Assembly (NCBI GenBank): GCA_027488905.1
Contig: JAIYAT010000031.1
Span: 1-64,000, forward strand
DNA length: 64,000 bases
Origin: Bacteroidota bacterium
GTDB lineage: Bacteria; Bacteroidota; Bacteroidia; UKL13-3
Direction of reading: 5' to 3'
The notes beneath the pieces were generated by a model, which was not told the origin of the DNA, made no database searches, and saw only the letters and a program-made list of their open reading frames with translations. Positions 28,562 to 38,431 of the stretch are shown piece after piece. Made by a program: the position numbers and the translations under genes. Each line of letters opens with the position of its first letter. Position 1 is the stretch's first letter.

Positions 28562-29797
28562 TTATTCGAATTCTGCCTCAAGTATTCTTCTAACTTCTTG
28601 AACTGTTTCTTCCTCTAATTCGGTACGTCTTACTAATTCTTCATTTGACATACTGAGTACTGCTTTTGCGGTATCTAAGCCCAAACCTTTAAGCTCATCA
28701 ATAATCCAACTATCAATCTCATCTGAGAATTCATCCAAATCAATGTCTTCTTCTTCCACTTCGGCTTCGCGGTATACATCAATTTCGTATCCAACTAATT
28801 TGCCAGCAAGCTTAATATTATGTCCACCTTTACCAATTGCTAGAGAAACTTGATCTGGTTTTAAATAAACGCTTACTCGCTTTTTAATATCGTCAATTTT
28901 GATGCTGCTAATTTTAGCTGGACTTAAAGCTCTTTGAACTAAAAGTGAAGTATTAGCGGTATAGTTAATAACATCAATGTTTTCGTTTCTAAGTTCTCTT
29001 ACAATTCCATGGATACGAGAACCTTTCATACCTACACATGCTCCAACCGGATCGATTCTGTCATCATAACTTTCAACAGCTACTTTTGCTCTTTCTCCTG
29101 GTTCACGTACAATCTTCTTGATGCTAATAAGGCCATCAATAATTTCTGGAACTTCTTGTTCAAACAATCTTTCTAAAAATACTGGAGAAGTTCGGGAAAG
29201 TATAATTCTTGGATTGCCATTGTGCATTTCAACTTTTAACACAACTGCGCGAATTGAATCACCTTTTTTATAAAAATCAGCAGGTATCATCTCTGTTTTT
29301 GGAAGTAAAAGCTCATTGCCAGCATCATCCAAAATCATGATTTCTTTTTTCCAAATTTGGTAAACCTCACCTCCAATAATTTCACCCACACGGTCTTTAT
29401 ATCTTTTATAAAACTCGTCTTTTTCTAGTTCTAATACTTTAGATAAAAGTGTTTGACGGGCTGATAGCACTGCACGTCTTCCAAAAATAGCTAAGCCAAC
29501 TTCCTTAGTTACATCTTCTCCAATTTCAAAGTCTGGTTCAATTTTTTGCGCTTCTGAAATCGAAATTTGGGTGTTTTCATCTTCAACTTCTCCATCATGA
29601 ACAATTACCCTATTGTGCCATATTTCTAAGTCACCACTTTTGTCATTAATAATTACGTCGAAGTTTTCATCATTATTAAACCTTTTGCGCAACATACCAC
29701 GAAAAACGTCTTCTAACACACGCTGCATGGTCGCGCGATCGATGTTTTTAAATTCTTTGAATTCGCTAAACGAATCAATTAATCCTGCACTATGCAT
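28562..29797 (-). CDS. nusA: Transcription termination/antitermination protein NusA
   Basis: 411 residues: N-terminal RNA polymerase-binding domain, S1 domain (~130-200, GEVYQIWKKEIMILDD), and KH domains with VAVESYDDRIDPVGACVGMKGSRI and LAIGKGGHNIKLAGKL. A short acidic helical C-terminus follows. NusA controls pausing, termination and antitermination. Position between rimP and infB is the conserved bacterial arrangement. In E. coli this operon is autoregulated by NusA through leader termination, which is relevant to the terminator seen just before rimP. Confidence 0.96.
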   Translation of the reverse strand: MHSAGLIDSFSEFKEFKNIDRATMQRVLEDVFRGMLRKRFNNDENFDVIINDKSGDLEIWHNRVIVHDGEVEDENTQISISEAQKIEPDFEIGEDVTKEVGLAIFGRRAVLSARQTLLSKVLELEKDEFYKRYKDRVGEIIGGEVYQIWKKEIMILDDAGNELLLPKTEMIPADFYKKGDSIRAVVLKVEMHNGNPRIILSRTSPVFLERLFEQEVPEIIDGLISIKKIVREPGERAKVAVESYDDRIDPVGACVGMKGSRIHGIVRELRNENIDVINYTANTSLLVQRALSPAKISSIKIDDIKKRVSVYLKPDQVSLAIGKGGHNIKLAGKLVGYEIDVYREAEVEEEDIDLDEFSDEIDSWIIDELKGLGLDTAKAVLSMSNEELVRRTELEEETVQEVRRILEAEFE

Positions 29798-29823
29798 ATC
29801 CTATTATTTTAAATTTTAAATTA

Positions 29824-30288
29824 CTAATTAAATGATACCTGAACAACTGCCGACTCAATCTCCCCAAAGCCAATGTTCTTAACTGTTGGTTCAGCAAGGT
29901 TATAGGCCTTTTTTTTATCTTTCAATTGAAGCGTAATTCCAAGCTCTTCAACTGTGACTAAACGACCAACTAATTCTGATTTTTCTTTCAATACTATTTT
30001 CAACTCTCTGCCGATGTGTTTTTGATATTGTCTGGGTAAAATAAGCGGTCTGTCTACTCCAGGCGAAGAAACTTCTAGCGTATATGGAATTAATCCAAAA
30101 TCAACTTCATCTAATTTTAACGAAAGAAACTTGCCGAATTTTCTGCATTGTTCTATGGTTAACGGACCGTCACTATCCAAAAGAACAATCAATTTCCCCC
30201 CAGCATTTTTATGCTCAATTTCCACCACAAAAACTTCCGGCTCGAGCACTTCCTTGCTCCATTCTATTATTTGTTCTGCTATCTGCAT
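29824..30288 (-). CDS. rimP: Ribosome maturation factor RimP
   Basis: 154 residues. RimP assists 30S subunit maturation. The core GGKLIVLLDSDGPLTIEQC and the conserved LEVSSPGVDRPL are present, with a C-terminal Sm-like domain. First gene of the operon, 26 bases before nusA. The start ATG at 30288 is the family start (MQIAEQIIEW). A complete intrinsic terminator ends four bases before this ATG, so the 5' leader has no room for a ribosome binding site apart from the T-tract. Confidence 0.94.
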   Translation of the reverse strand: MQIAEQIIEWSKEVLEPEVFVVEIEHKNAGGKLIVLLDSDGPLTIEQCRKFGKFLSLKLDEVDFGLIPYTLEVSSPGVDRPLILPRQYQKHIGRELKIVLKEKSELVGRLVTVEELGITLQLKDKKKAYNLAEPTVKNIGFGEIESAVVQVSFN

Positions 30289-30291
30289 GGT

Positions 30292-30320
30292 AAAAAAAGA
30301 GGGGACTTGCGGTCCCCTCT
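30292..30320 (-). terminator. Intrinsic terminator abutting the rimP start codon, candidate attenuator
   Basis: On the minus strand AGAGGGGAC pairs with GTCCCCTCT over five bases, followed by seven T and then ACC before the ATG. The stem is GC-rich and perfect. No gene lies upstream on this strand for over 400 bases. Confidence 0.85.
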
Positions 30321-30734
30321 ATCTCTTTTAATAAGCTGCAAATATATGAGTAATTTGCAATTAATCAAATTTATAATTTTGATATTACAACTTTTAATCC
30401 TAATTGTACCCTTGTAAAGGAAAATTTTATATTACATTATCCTTTTTTGGTTTGAGCCTAGTTTATTGCAATTTTTAATTTAATTGAAAATTGGAAATGC
30501 TTTTAACGCATTTCAATTTTTGAAATAATTTACTTATTTTAATATTGTTTATTAGGCGCTTGGTTCAAGCCGAACCCTAAAATGCAATATAGTAGTATTT
30601 TATGGACGCAGATTAGCGTTTGACATTCGTAATGTCAATACCTTTTAAGATAATTTTGTGATGGCCCTTCTAAATGAATTTTATTTTGACATTTTTATAG
30701 TTATTTGTATTGTCTTTTTTAAACCTTAAAGTAA
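30321..30734. other. Gene-free 414-bp region with hairpins and palindromes
   Basis: No open frame of note on either strand. It holds a hairpin at 30486-30520 (GAAATGC/GCATTTC extended by AT pairs), two variants of the repeated word (GGTTTGAGCC at 30449, GGTTCAAGCC at 30563) and an inverted repeat at 30620-30638. It must contain the promoters of the rimP operon (-) and the DUF4421-like gene (+), and perhaps a leader RNA. Confidence 0.6.
30620..30638. promoter_or_regulatory. Perfect inverted repeat TTGACATT-CGT-AATGTCAA, operator-like
   Basis: Eight-base arms with a three-base centre, about 97 bases upstream of the DUF4421-like gene. The size suits a dimeric regulator, but no partner is known. 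Confidence 0.4.
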
Positions 30735-31748
30735 ATGACTAAAAAAAATTGGCTTATAGTATTTTATTTAGTTGTAATGGTAATTGTTTCGAAGGCTCAA
30801 AGCAGCACCAGCCAGAGGGTTGGCCCAATTGAAGTCTTTCCAAACAGCTTATTATTGTCTCCCTATTTAGAAACCAAAAGTCATTTAATGCAAGTGGATA
30901 TGGTTAATCCAAATGGGCCAACCAAGTTAAATTACCTAAGTAATTTTATTTTGACTGGCGGCCTTAGGTTTAGGTATAAATGGTTAAATTTTCAAGTAGG
31001 TACTCGGCTTCCGGTCACAAGATTAAATGAGCAATTGGGTAATACAAACAATTTTGCACTTGGTATAAGTGTGGTCAAAAGAAAATATACCCTTCAAACT
31101 AAATATGAAACTTACACTGGGTTTTATCTGCAAAATACTGAAGAATGGTTACCAAATTATAGAGCTAATCATGCTGATGGCGCCTTTTATCTTAGGCCAG
31201 ATATTAAAGCTCAAACACTGTTTACGGTTTATAATTACATCCTCAACCACAAAAGATTTTCGAATCCAGCAGCTGCGTTTCAATTCGAACGTCAACGCAA
31301 AGCTGCCTTTGGTGTAGCGCTTGGTGCAAGTCATATGTATAATAGGTTAGAAGCAGATTCTAACTTATTTCCTCGTACCACAAATACTGAAAACTTGCCT
31401 ATTTCGGAAACTTTTCTGGCTTCACATACTTTGGGTTTGCAACTTGGATTGATGGGTACAATTCCACTTTTTTCAAAACGACATTGGTTTGTAAGCGCGA
31501 GTATAATTCCTGGTTATTCATTGCAGGCTGGAAGAACAACTAAAAGCGTTAACTCCATTGTTCCAAATCGCATTTTTTATGGTATAACCAATGAGCTAAG
31601 GTTTGGAATTGGCTATAATGCACAAAAATGGTTTGCAGCTTTTCAAATCACAAGTTTTGGTAATACCATAAAAGTGAGAGAGTCCGAAACCTATTTTGTT
31701 CAAAATGCTTACTTTAGAATAAGCACTGGAGTTAGGTTTGGGAAATAG
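30735..31748 (+). CDS. Outer-membrane beta-barrel-like protein (DUF4421-type)
   Basis: 337 residues with a signal peptide (MTKKNWLIVFYLVVMVIVSKAQ). The rest is a series of amphipathic strands, for example GGLRFRYKWLNFQVGT and TLQTKYETYTGFYL, ending in a strand with terminal GVRFGK. The segment YNYILNHKRFSNPAAAFQFERQRK resembles the DUF4421 family of Bacteroidota outer-membrane proteins. No function is known. It converges with the prolyl oligopeptidase gene with only three bases between stops and no evident terminator. Confidence 0.6.
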   Translation: MTKKNWLIVFYLVVMVIVSKAQSSTSQRVGPIEVFPNSLLLSPYLETKSHLMQVDMVNPNGPTKLNYLSNFILTGGLRFRYKWLNFQVGTRLPVTRLNEQLGNTNNFALGISVVKRKYTLQTKYETYTGFYLQNTEEWLPNYRANHADGAFYLRPDIKAQTLFTVYNYILNHKRFSNPAAAFQFERQRKAAFGVALGASHMYNRLEADSNLFPRTTNTENLPISETFLASHTLGLQLGLMGTIPLFSKRHWFVSASIIPGYSLQAGRTTKSVNSIVPNRIFYGITNELRFGIGYNAQKWFAAFQITSFGNTIKVRESETYFVQNAYFRISTGVRFGK

Positions 31749-31751
31749 CTG

Positions 31752-33884
31752 TTATTGAAGATTCCAAAGTATAAAAGAATACATATCTGTTGCATCTTCA
31801 ATAAGCTTAGCAGTTGGTTTTCCTGCACCATGTCCTGCTTTACTATCAATTCTAATTAAATGTGGAGTATCCTCTTTTTTTGTTTTTTCTTGCAAAGTTG
31901 CAGCAAATTTAAAGGAATGTGCAGGTACCACCCTATCGTCATGGTCGGCTGTCATTATTAATGTGGCAGGGTAACTTACTCCTTCTTTGATGTTATGCAA
32001 AGGAGAATACTTTAATAGATAACCAAACTGTTCTTTATTATCGCTAGAACCGTATTCAACTGCCCAGCCCCAGCCAATGGTAAATTTATGGTAGCGCAGC
32101 ATATCTAAAACGCCTACTGCTGGGATTGCTGCTTTAAATAATTCAGGCCTTTGGGTCATGCACGCGCCAACAAGCAATCCCCCATTGCTTCCTCCGTTAA
32201 TAGCTAATTTAGAAGACTGGGTATATTTTTCTGCAATAAGGTATTCTGCCGCAGCAATAAAATCATCAAATACTGTTTGTTTTTTGCCTAACATACCTGC
32301 CTGATGCCATTCTTCGCCATATTCTCCACCACCACGCAAATTAGCAATGGCATAAACTCCACCACGTTCTAGAAACATCATTCTGCTAATGCTAAATGAC
32401 GGCGTTAGGTTGATGTTAAAACCACCATAACCATAAAGTAAGGTTGGGTTATTTCCATCAAGCTTCATTCCTTTTTTATGCATGATAAAAATTGGAACTT
32501 TGGTGCCGTCTTTACTGGTATAAAATACCTGTTTAGTTTCAAATTGATTTGGGTCAAATGCATATTTTATTTCTGCTCCCCAAGACTTTTGGTCCATTGT
32601 TTTTAAATCGTAAAACTTGATTTTTCCTGGCTCTGTAAATGAAATGTAATTGTACGTTATTAGATTCTCATTGGCTTTACAGCCTCCGGTGCTAGCAGTA
32701 CCAATGCCTGGTAATTCAATTTCAGATTTTAGCTTACCCATAATATCATAATGTTTTAGGCGTGTGCTAGCATCTACTAAATAATTTGCAATTAAATCAC
32801 CGCCAGCACTGGTAACATTTTCTAATAAGTTCTTTCCTTCTGCAATTCTAACTTCCCAGTTTTTTTCTTCTGGTTGTGTTGGGTCAATAGCAACCAATCT
32901 ATATTTTGGTGCTTTGTAATCTGTTAATACTAAAATTTTATTGCCATCATTGGTAACAACGCCATAATTGTTTGTGAATCCTTTGCAAAATATAGTAAAA
33001 CTGCCTTTTAAATAGTCTTGGTCTTTAATAGATTTTACTAAGATTTCGCTTCCAGAAGTTCCTTCACTTATATTTATAAATAGGAAGCTTTCATCTTCAC
33101 TCACTGAAGCATTAAAATACCTAAGTGGATGAGCCTTGTCTTCATAAACCAATTTATCCTCGCTTTGCTGCGTTCCCATTTCATGATAATAAATTTTCAT
33201 GAATTCATTCTTATTGCTAAAATCTTTGCCTTTGACAGGCTCATCATATCGGCTATAGAAAAAACCACTTTTAAACCAAGTAGCCCCACTAAATTTAACC
33301 CAATTAATTACATCCTTTGTTTTTTCAAGGGTTAAAAGATTGATTACAAAAATTTCATTCCAATCACTTCCACTTTTTGAAATTCCAATAGCAGCAAACT
33401 TGTGATCTTTGCTAAAGCTTAAGCTTGCCAAAGACACAGTACCGTCTTCCGAAAGCTTATTTGGGTCAAGAAAAACCTCTGCATTGCTAACATTTTCAAT
33501 GTCTTTGGTTCTATAAATTACACTTTGGTTTTGAAGCCCATTATTTTTCCCAAAATACCAATAATCACCTTCTTTAAATGGTGCACTGAATTTTTCGTAA
33601 TTCCAAATTTCTGTTAAACGTGTTTTTATTTCTTCTCTAAATGGAATTTGATTGAGGTAGTTAAAAGTAACCTCATTTTGCTTAGCCACCCAACTTATAA
33701 CCTCTGGCGCAGTGTCATTTTCTAACCAGCGGTAAGGGTCTGCAATTTCAACCCCAAAATAGTTGTCTACTGTACTGTCTTTTCGAGTGTTTTCGATGGT
33801 CAATAAATTCAAACGTTTCTTTTCCATGGTATTTGTACAAGCACCTAAAATTAGAAGGGCGATTAAGTAAATAAGTTTTTTCAT
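31752..33884 (-). CDS. Prolyl oligopeptidase (S9A) lipoprotein
   Basis: 710 residues. Lipobox LGAC places the lipidated Cys at 16. An N-terminal DPYRWLEND segment and beta-propeller lead to the alpha/beta-hydrolase domain with nucleophile in GGSNGG, Asp in ADHDDRVVP and His in KAGHGAG, so the triad is complete. These enzymes cleave short peptides after proline. Lipidation puts it in the cell envelope. A GGTTCAAACC copy lies 25 bases before the start, between the gene and the superoxide dismutase terminator. Confidence 0.93.
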   Translation of the reverse strand: MKKLIYLIALLILGACTNTMEKKRLNLLTIENTRKDSTVDNYFGVEIADPYRWLENDTAPEVISWVAKQNEVTFNYLNQIPFREEIKTRLTEIWNYEKFSAPFKEGDYWYFGKNNGLQNQSVIYRTKDIENVSNAEVFLDPNKLSEDGTVSLASLSFSKDHKFAAIGISKSGSDWNEIFVINLLTLEKTKDVINWVKFSGATWFKSGFFYSRYDEPVKGKDFSNKNEFMKIYYHEMGTQQSEDKLVYEDKAHPLRYFNASVSEDESFLFINISEGTSGSEILVKSIKDQDYLKGSFTIFCKGFTNNYGVVTNDGNKILVLTDYKAPKYRLVAIDPTQPEEKNWEVRIAEGKNLLENVTSAGGDLIANYLVDASTRLKHYDIMGKLKSEIELPGIGTASTGGCKANENLITYNYISFTEPGKIKFYDLKTMDQKSWGAEIKYAFDPNQFETKQVFYTSKDGTKVPIFIMHKKGMKLDGNNPTLLYGYGGFNINLTPSFSISRMMFLERGGVYAIANLRGGGEYGEEWHQAGMLGKKQTVFDDFIAAAEYLIAEKYTQSSKLAINGGSNGGLLVGACMTQRPELFKAAIPAVGVLDMLRYHKFTIGWGWAVEYGSSDNKEQFGYLLKYSPLHNIKEGVSYPATLIMTADHDDRVVPAHSFKFAATLQEKTKKEDTPHLIRIDSKAGHGAGKPTAKLIEDATDMYSFILWNLQ

Positions 33885-33908
33885 TACCTCAAATTTTTAG
33901 CAAGTTAA

Positions 33909-33918
33909 GGTTTGAACC
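33909..33918 (-). repeat. GGTTCAAACC word, copy 8 (minus orientation)
   Basis: Intergenic, 24 bases upstream of the prolyl oligopeptidase ATG. Minus-strand context CTT-GGTTCAAACC-TTAACTTG, again directly before a -7-like stretch. Confidence 0.85.
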
Positions 33919-33947
33919 AAGTTTTTAAATTTCTATTACATCAAAGG

Positions 33948-33982
33948 CAAAAAAAAACCAGGCTAAATGGCCTGGTTTTTTA
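33948..33982. terminator. Superoxide dismutase terminator
   Basis: AACCAGGC pairs with GCCTGGTT over six bases, flanked by A and T runs on both sides. It lies 16 bases after the superoxide dismutase stop and can act in both directions. Confidence 0.9.
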
Positions 33983-33997
33983 AAAATTTATTACTGA

Positions 33998-34606
<609 letters not shown>

Positions 34607-34627
34607 AATTTTTAATTATTTAAGATA

Positions 34628-34662
34628 CAAATATATGGTATAAGTTAGGTTTGGGTCAAACC
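34628..34662 (-). promoter_or_regulatory. Putative superoxide dismutase promoter overlapping a repeated-word variant
   Basis: On the minus strand TATATTTG (34635-34628) matches the -7 consensus TAnnTTTG, with TTTG (34660-34657) 21 bases upstream as -33. That TTTG is part of GGTTTGACCC, the minus-strand form of the variant word. The ATG follows about 22 bases after the -7 element. Confidence 0.5.
34653..34662 (+). repeat. GGGTCAAACC variant of the repeated word
   Basis: Intergenic upstream of superoxide dismutase. Context TTT-GGGTCAAACC-ATA, with T at the -2 position as in the exact copies. Confidence 0.7.
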
Positions 34663-34698
34663 ATAATTTATTAACATTACAATAGATTTTTTTGTTTC

Positions 34699-34708
34699 GG
34701 TTTGAACC
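34699..34708 (-). repeat. GGTTCAAACC word, copy 9 (minus orientation)
   Basis: Intergenic, five bases beyond the stop codon of the TadA-type gene. Plus-strand context TTC-GGTTTGAACC-AAA, the full symmetrical-looking 16-base form. Confidence 0.85.
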
Positions 34709-34712
34709 AAAG

Positions 34713-35159
34713 TTAGGTTCGAAGTTTTTGAAAAAACGCCTTTAACAGACTAGCAGATTCCTCGGCTAAAATGCCGTTTATGATATTTGTTTTAGGATGT
34801 AACATGCTGGAATTAGTGTTTGTAAAACCTCTTTTAGGGTCATTAGTACCTATCACTAAGTTTTGCAATTGTGCCCAGTAAATTGCCCCAGCACACATGT
34901 TACAGGGTTCCAAAGTAACATAAAGCGTGCATTCTGTTAGGTACTTTGCGCCAAGGTAGTTGGCTGCTGCTGTAATGGCTTGCATTTCTGCATGTGCTGT
35001 TACATCATTCAATCTTTCTGTTAAGTTATGGCCTTTCCCTATGATTTTATTATCGCAAACTACCACGGCACCCACTGGAACTTCTCCTAATTCAAAGGCT
35101 TTTTTGGCTTCTTTGAGGGCTTCACGCATGAACCATTCATCAGAAAAAATTGATTCCAT
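34713..35159 (-). CDS. tadA: TadA-type nucleoside/tRNA adenosine deaminase
   Basis: 148 residues with the zinc deaminase signature HAE at 56-58 and PCNMC at 85-89. TadA converts A34 to inosine in tRNA-Arg(ACG). The fold and length match TadA, although guanine or cytosine deaminases share the motif. It is divergent from the sugar-dehydrogenase-like gene with 87 bases between. Confidence 0.88.
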   Translation of the reverse strand: MESIFSDEWFMREALKEAKKAFELGEVPVGAVVVCDNKIIGKGHNLTERLNDVTAHAEMQAITAAANYLGAKYLTECTLYVTLEPCNMCAGAIYWAQLQNLVIGTNDPKRGFTNTNSSMLHPKTNIINGILAEESASLLKAFFQKLRT

Positions 35160-35246
35160 TTTTCAAATCTATTATTTAATTACTGAATTTATTTTTTGAA
35201 CTAAATCTTTTGAAGTTTTTAATTATTTTTATCAAAATATTTTGCC

Positions 35247-36476
35247 ATGAATTATAGTTTGATTTTTTTGTTAAGTATGCCTTTTTTTCTTGCTTGTGCA
35301 AAGCCTAAAGAAAATAAGGTTCCAGCACCTGAAGTAGTTATAGAAACTGGTCCGCCTGTTGAAAAGAATCCCGCAAATACTACCTATAAACCTGCCTTTT
35401 CTGGCCAAACTAGAATTGGAAGTATTCAAACCACAACACCAATTCAGTTTACAGTTTTAAGTTCTGCCTTGAAAAGCCCTTGGGGCATTGCAGGTTTGCC
35501 TGATGGTAGGCTAATGGTTACAGAAAAGGCTGGTACTATTCGCATTGTTACTAAGGAAGGTGTTGTTGGAAGTTCAGTTACTGGTATTCCAGCAGTTAAT
35601 TCCAATGGTCAAGGTGGCTTACTCGGACTTTGTGTTGATCCAAATTTTGGTTCAAACCGAATGATATATTGGGCCTTTTCAGAGAATGTAGCTGGGGGAA
35701 GTGTTACCTCTGTCGCAAAAGGTAAATTGTCTGTTGATGAGAAGTCGTTCGAAAATGTTACAGTAATTTATAGAGGAAAGGATGCCTATTCTAGTAGCTT
35801 ACATTTTGGGGCTCGTATTGTGGTTGATTTAACAGGCAATTTATTGATTTGCATTGGTGAGCGTTCAAGTTTGGAAACTCGCCCATTTGCACAATCCGTT
35901 GGAAGTAGTTTAGGAAAAGTAATACGAATTACAAAAGATGGAGCGCCTGCACCTGGAAACCCAGTTTTTTCTGAAGCTGGTGCTTTGCCTGAGTTATTTA
36001 GTATTGGGCATAGAAACCCTCAAGGTTTAGCAGTTCATCCAATTACCAAAGAGGTTTGGTTAAGTGAGTTTGGTCCGAAAGGGGGAGATGAGATAAATTT
36101 GGTAAGAGGCGGCAAGAATTATGGCTGGCCAACAATTACTTACGGTATTGAGTATAGCGGTCAAACCATCGGATTGGGTATTCAACAAAAAGAGGGAATG
36201 GAACAACCTATTTATTATTGGGATCCGGTTGTGTCGCCAAGTGGCATGACCTTTTACTCAGGTAGCAAGGTACCAGAATGGCAAAACAATTTATTTATTG
36301 GAGCACTTAGTGGGACCCATATTGTAAGGCTGTTTATTCAAAATAATAAGGTTGTAGGAGAAGAACGATTGCTATCTTCCGAAAACCAAAGATTTAGAGA
36401 TGTAACCCAAGGTACAGATGGTGCATTATATGCAGTAACAGATGCTGGTAGGCTTTATAAAATTGATAAAAAGTAG
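35247..36476 (+). CDS. PQQ-dependent sugar dehydrogenase-like lipoprotein (glucose/sorbosone dehydrogenase family)
   Basis: 409 residues. The lipobox FLAC gives lipidated Cys17. The rest is a six-bladed propeller of the GSDH family, with SPWGIAGLPDGRLMVTEKAG, GGLLGLCVDPNF, SIGHRNPQGLAVHP and SEFGPKGGDEINLV conserved around the cofactor and calcium sites. Members oxidise aldose sugars in the periplasm with PQQ, feeding electrons to the respiratory chain. No PQQ synthesis genes are in the window, so cofactor use is unproven. A GGTTCAAACC word lies inside the gene. Confidence 0.88.
   Translation: MNYSLIFLLSMPFFLACAKPKENKVPAPEVVIETGPPVEKNPANTTYKPAFSGQTRIGSIQTTTPIQFTVLSSALKSPWGIAGLPDGRLMVTEKAGTIRIVTKEGVVGSSVTGIPAVNSNGQGGLLGLCVDPNFGSNRMIYWAFSENVAGGSVTSVAKGKLSVDEKSFENVTVIYRGKDAYSSSLHFGARIVVDLTGNLLICIGERSSLETRPFAQSVGSSLGKVIRITKDGAPAPGNPVFSEAGALPELFSIGHRNPQGLAVHPITKEVWLSEFGPKGGDEINLVRGGKNYGWPTITYGIEYSGQTIGLGIQQKEGMEQPIYYWDPVVSPSGMTFYSGSKVPEWQNNLFIGALSGTHIVRLFIQNNKVVGEERLLSSENQRFRDVTQGTDGALYAVTDAGRLYKIDKK
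35649..35658 (+). repeat. GGTTCAAACC word, copy 10
   Basis: Inside the sugar-dehydrogenase-like gene, encoding G-S-N rather than V-Q-T. Context TTTT-GGTTCAAACC-GAA. Confidence 0.85.
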
Positions 36477-36556
36477 CATTTTTTTTTACATGCTTTTACT
36501 TTGTTAACTTGCAGCCCCAATTATGTAAAAAGTAGCTTGGGTTGAACCAAAAAATT

Positions 36557-38320
36557 ATGTATAGATCAAATACTTGTGGCGAATTAAGGCTAGCCGATGT
36601 TGGCAAAAAAGTAACTTTATGTGGGTGGCTTCAAAAAAGTCGCGATTTGGGAGGAATGACATTTATAGACTTGCGCGACAGGTTTGGCTTGACCCAATTG
36701 GCCTTTAACATGGAAACAAACTCAGCTGTTTGCGAGCAAGCAAGAAAGCTTGGAAGGGAATATGTGTTGCAGGTTAAAGGTTTGGTAAAAGAGCGTGAAA
36801 GTAAAAACCAGCAAATGCCAACTGGCGAAATTGAAATAATTGTGGATGAAATAGTTATTTTAAATGAAGCAATACTTCCGCCATTTACCATTGAAGACAA
36901 TACGGATGGGGGAGATGACCTGCGTATGAAATATAGGTATTTAGACATACGCAGAAACCCAGTAAGGAATAACTTATTACTTCGTCACCAAGTTGCTAAG
37001 CAAACACGTGCATATTTAGATAACCAGAATTTTGTTGAGGTAGAAACTCCGGTACTTATCAAATCTACTCCTGAAGGGGCTAGAGATTTTGTGGTTCCAA
37101 GCAGGATGAATCCTGGTCAGTTTTATGCTTTGCCTCAGTCGCCGCAAACCTTCAAGCAATTGTTAATGGTAGGTGGGATTGATCGGTATTATCAAATTGT
37201 GAAATGTTTTAGGGATGAGGACTTACGTGCAGATAGGCAACCTGAATTTACACAAATAGATTGTGAAATGAGCTTTGTGGAACAGGAAGATGTTTTAAAT
37301 ATGTTCGAAGGATTGGTGAAACATCTTTTTGCTACAGTAAAAAGTATTGAAATCCCGCAGGTGCCGCGTATGAGTTATGCTGATGCCATGAAGTATTATG
37401 GTTCAGACAAACCTGATACAAGATTTGAAATGAAATTTGTGGAGTTAAAATCACCAGAAGTTGACTTGGTTTCTGGTAAAGGTTTTAAGGTATTTGAGGA
37501 TGCAGAATTGGTGGTTGGAATTTGTGCTAAAAATGCAGCACATTATACGCGTAAGCAGTTGGATGAGCTTACAGATTTTATAAAGCGTCCTCAAATTGGC
37601 GCAACAGGTTTGGTATATGCTAGAGTAAATGAAGATGGCAGTATAAAGTCGTCTGTAGACAAGTTTTATGATGAAGCTGCTTTAGCAGAATGGGCAAAGG
37701 CATTTGGTGCTGAGCCAAATGATTTAATACTAATCTTAGCAGGTGGGGCAGATAAAACTCGGAAGTCTTTAAACGAATTAAGATTAGAAATGGGAACAAG
37801 GCTTGAACTTCGTGATGCCTCGGTTTACAGTTGTTTATGGGTAACAGATTTTCCGTTATTAGAGTTTATTGAAGAAGATGAACGCTATTTTGCCATGCAC
37901 CATCCTTTTACTGCACCAAAACCAGAAGATATTAAGCTATTGGAAGAGGGTAAATTAGGTGAAATTAGAGCCAATGCATACGATTTAGTAATTAATGGTG
38001 TTGAAGTTGGCGGTGGCTCGGTGAGAATTTTTAACAAGCAATTGCAAGCCAAAATGTTTGAAGTTTTAGGGTTTTCACAAGAGGAAGCCCAAGTTCAATT
38101 TGGGTTTTTGATGAATGCTTTTGAATATGGTGCGCCCCCACATGCTGGAATTGCCTTTGGATTTGACCGATTATGCTCACTGTTTGGAGGAGAAAATACG
38201 ATTAGAGATTTCATCGCATTTCCTAAAAATAACTCTGGTAGAGATGTTATGATTGATGCTCCCGCTGCTATTGATAACAAACAACTGAACGAACTTGGCA
38301 TTGCTGTTAAAAATGTTTAA
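36557..38320 (+). CDS. aspS: Aspartyl-tRNA synthetase
   Basis: 587 residues from the ATG at 36557 ([11 protein letters not shown]); a TTG 15 bases earlier is in frame but overlaps a word variant. Class II synthetase with N-terminal OB anticodon-binding domain ([19 protein letters not shown]), motif 2 [19 protein letters not shown], a bacterial insertion domain (~290-420) and motif 3 GIAFGFDRL. It heads a likely operon with DUF3127, a FemAB-like gene and ppx/gppA. Confidence 0.97.
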   Translation: MYRSNTCGELRLADVGKKVTLCGWLQKSRDLGGMTFIDLRDRFGLTQLAFNMETNSAVCEQARKLGREYVLQVKGLVKERESKNQQMPTGEIEIIVDEIVILNEAILPPFTIEDNTDGGDDLRMKYRYLDIRRNPVRNNLLLRHQVAKQTRAYLDNQNFVEVETPVLIKSTPEGARDFVVPSRMNPGQFYALPQSPQTFKQLLMVGGIDRYYQIVKCFRDEDLRADRQPEFTQIDCEMSFVEQEDVLNMFEGLVKHLFATVKSIEIPQVPRMSYADAMKYYGSDKPDTRFEMKFVELKSPEVDLVSGKGFKVFEDAELVVGICAKNAAHYTRKQLDELTDFIKRPQIGATGLVYARVNEDGSIKSSVDKFYDEAALAEWAKAFGAEPNDLILILAGGADKTRKSLNELRLEMGTRLELRDASVYSCLWVTDFPLLEFIEEDERYFAMHHPFTAPKPEDIKLLEEGKLGEIRANAYDLVINGVEVGGGSVRIFNKQLQAKMFEVLGFSQEEAQVQFGFLMNAFEYGAPPHAGIAFGFDRLCSLFGGENTIRDFIAFPKNNSGRDVMIDAPAAIDNKQLNELGIAVKNV

Positions 38321-38431
38321 AAGATTTGTTCCAATAACTCAACGAATTTTCCGGAAAACACGAAATGAATTTCATTTGAATTTGTATTGCAATCGGAAAG
38401 CAGTAATTTTATAAACTAAATTTTTCGAAAA

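Noticed and set aside
38340..38400. Short palindromes between aspS and the DUF3127 gene as a terminator
   Set aside because: TTTTCCGGAAAA and AAATGAATTTCATTT are weak, with no T-tract, so transcription probably continues into the next gene.
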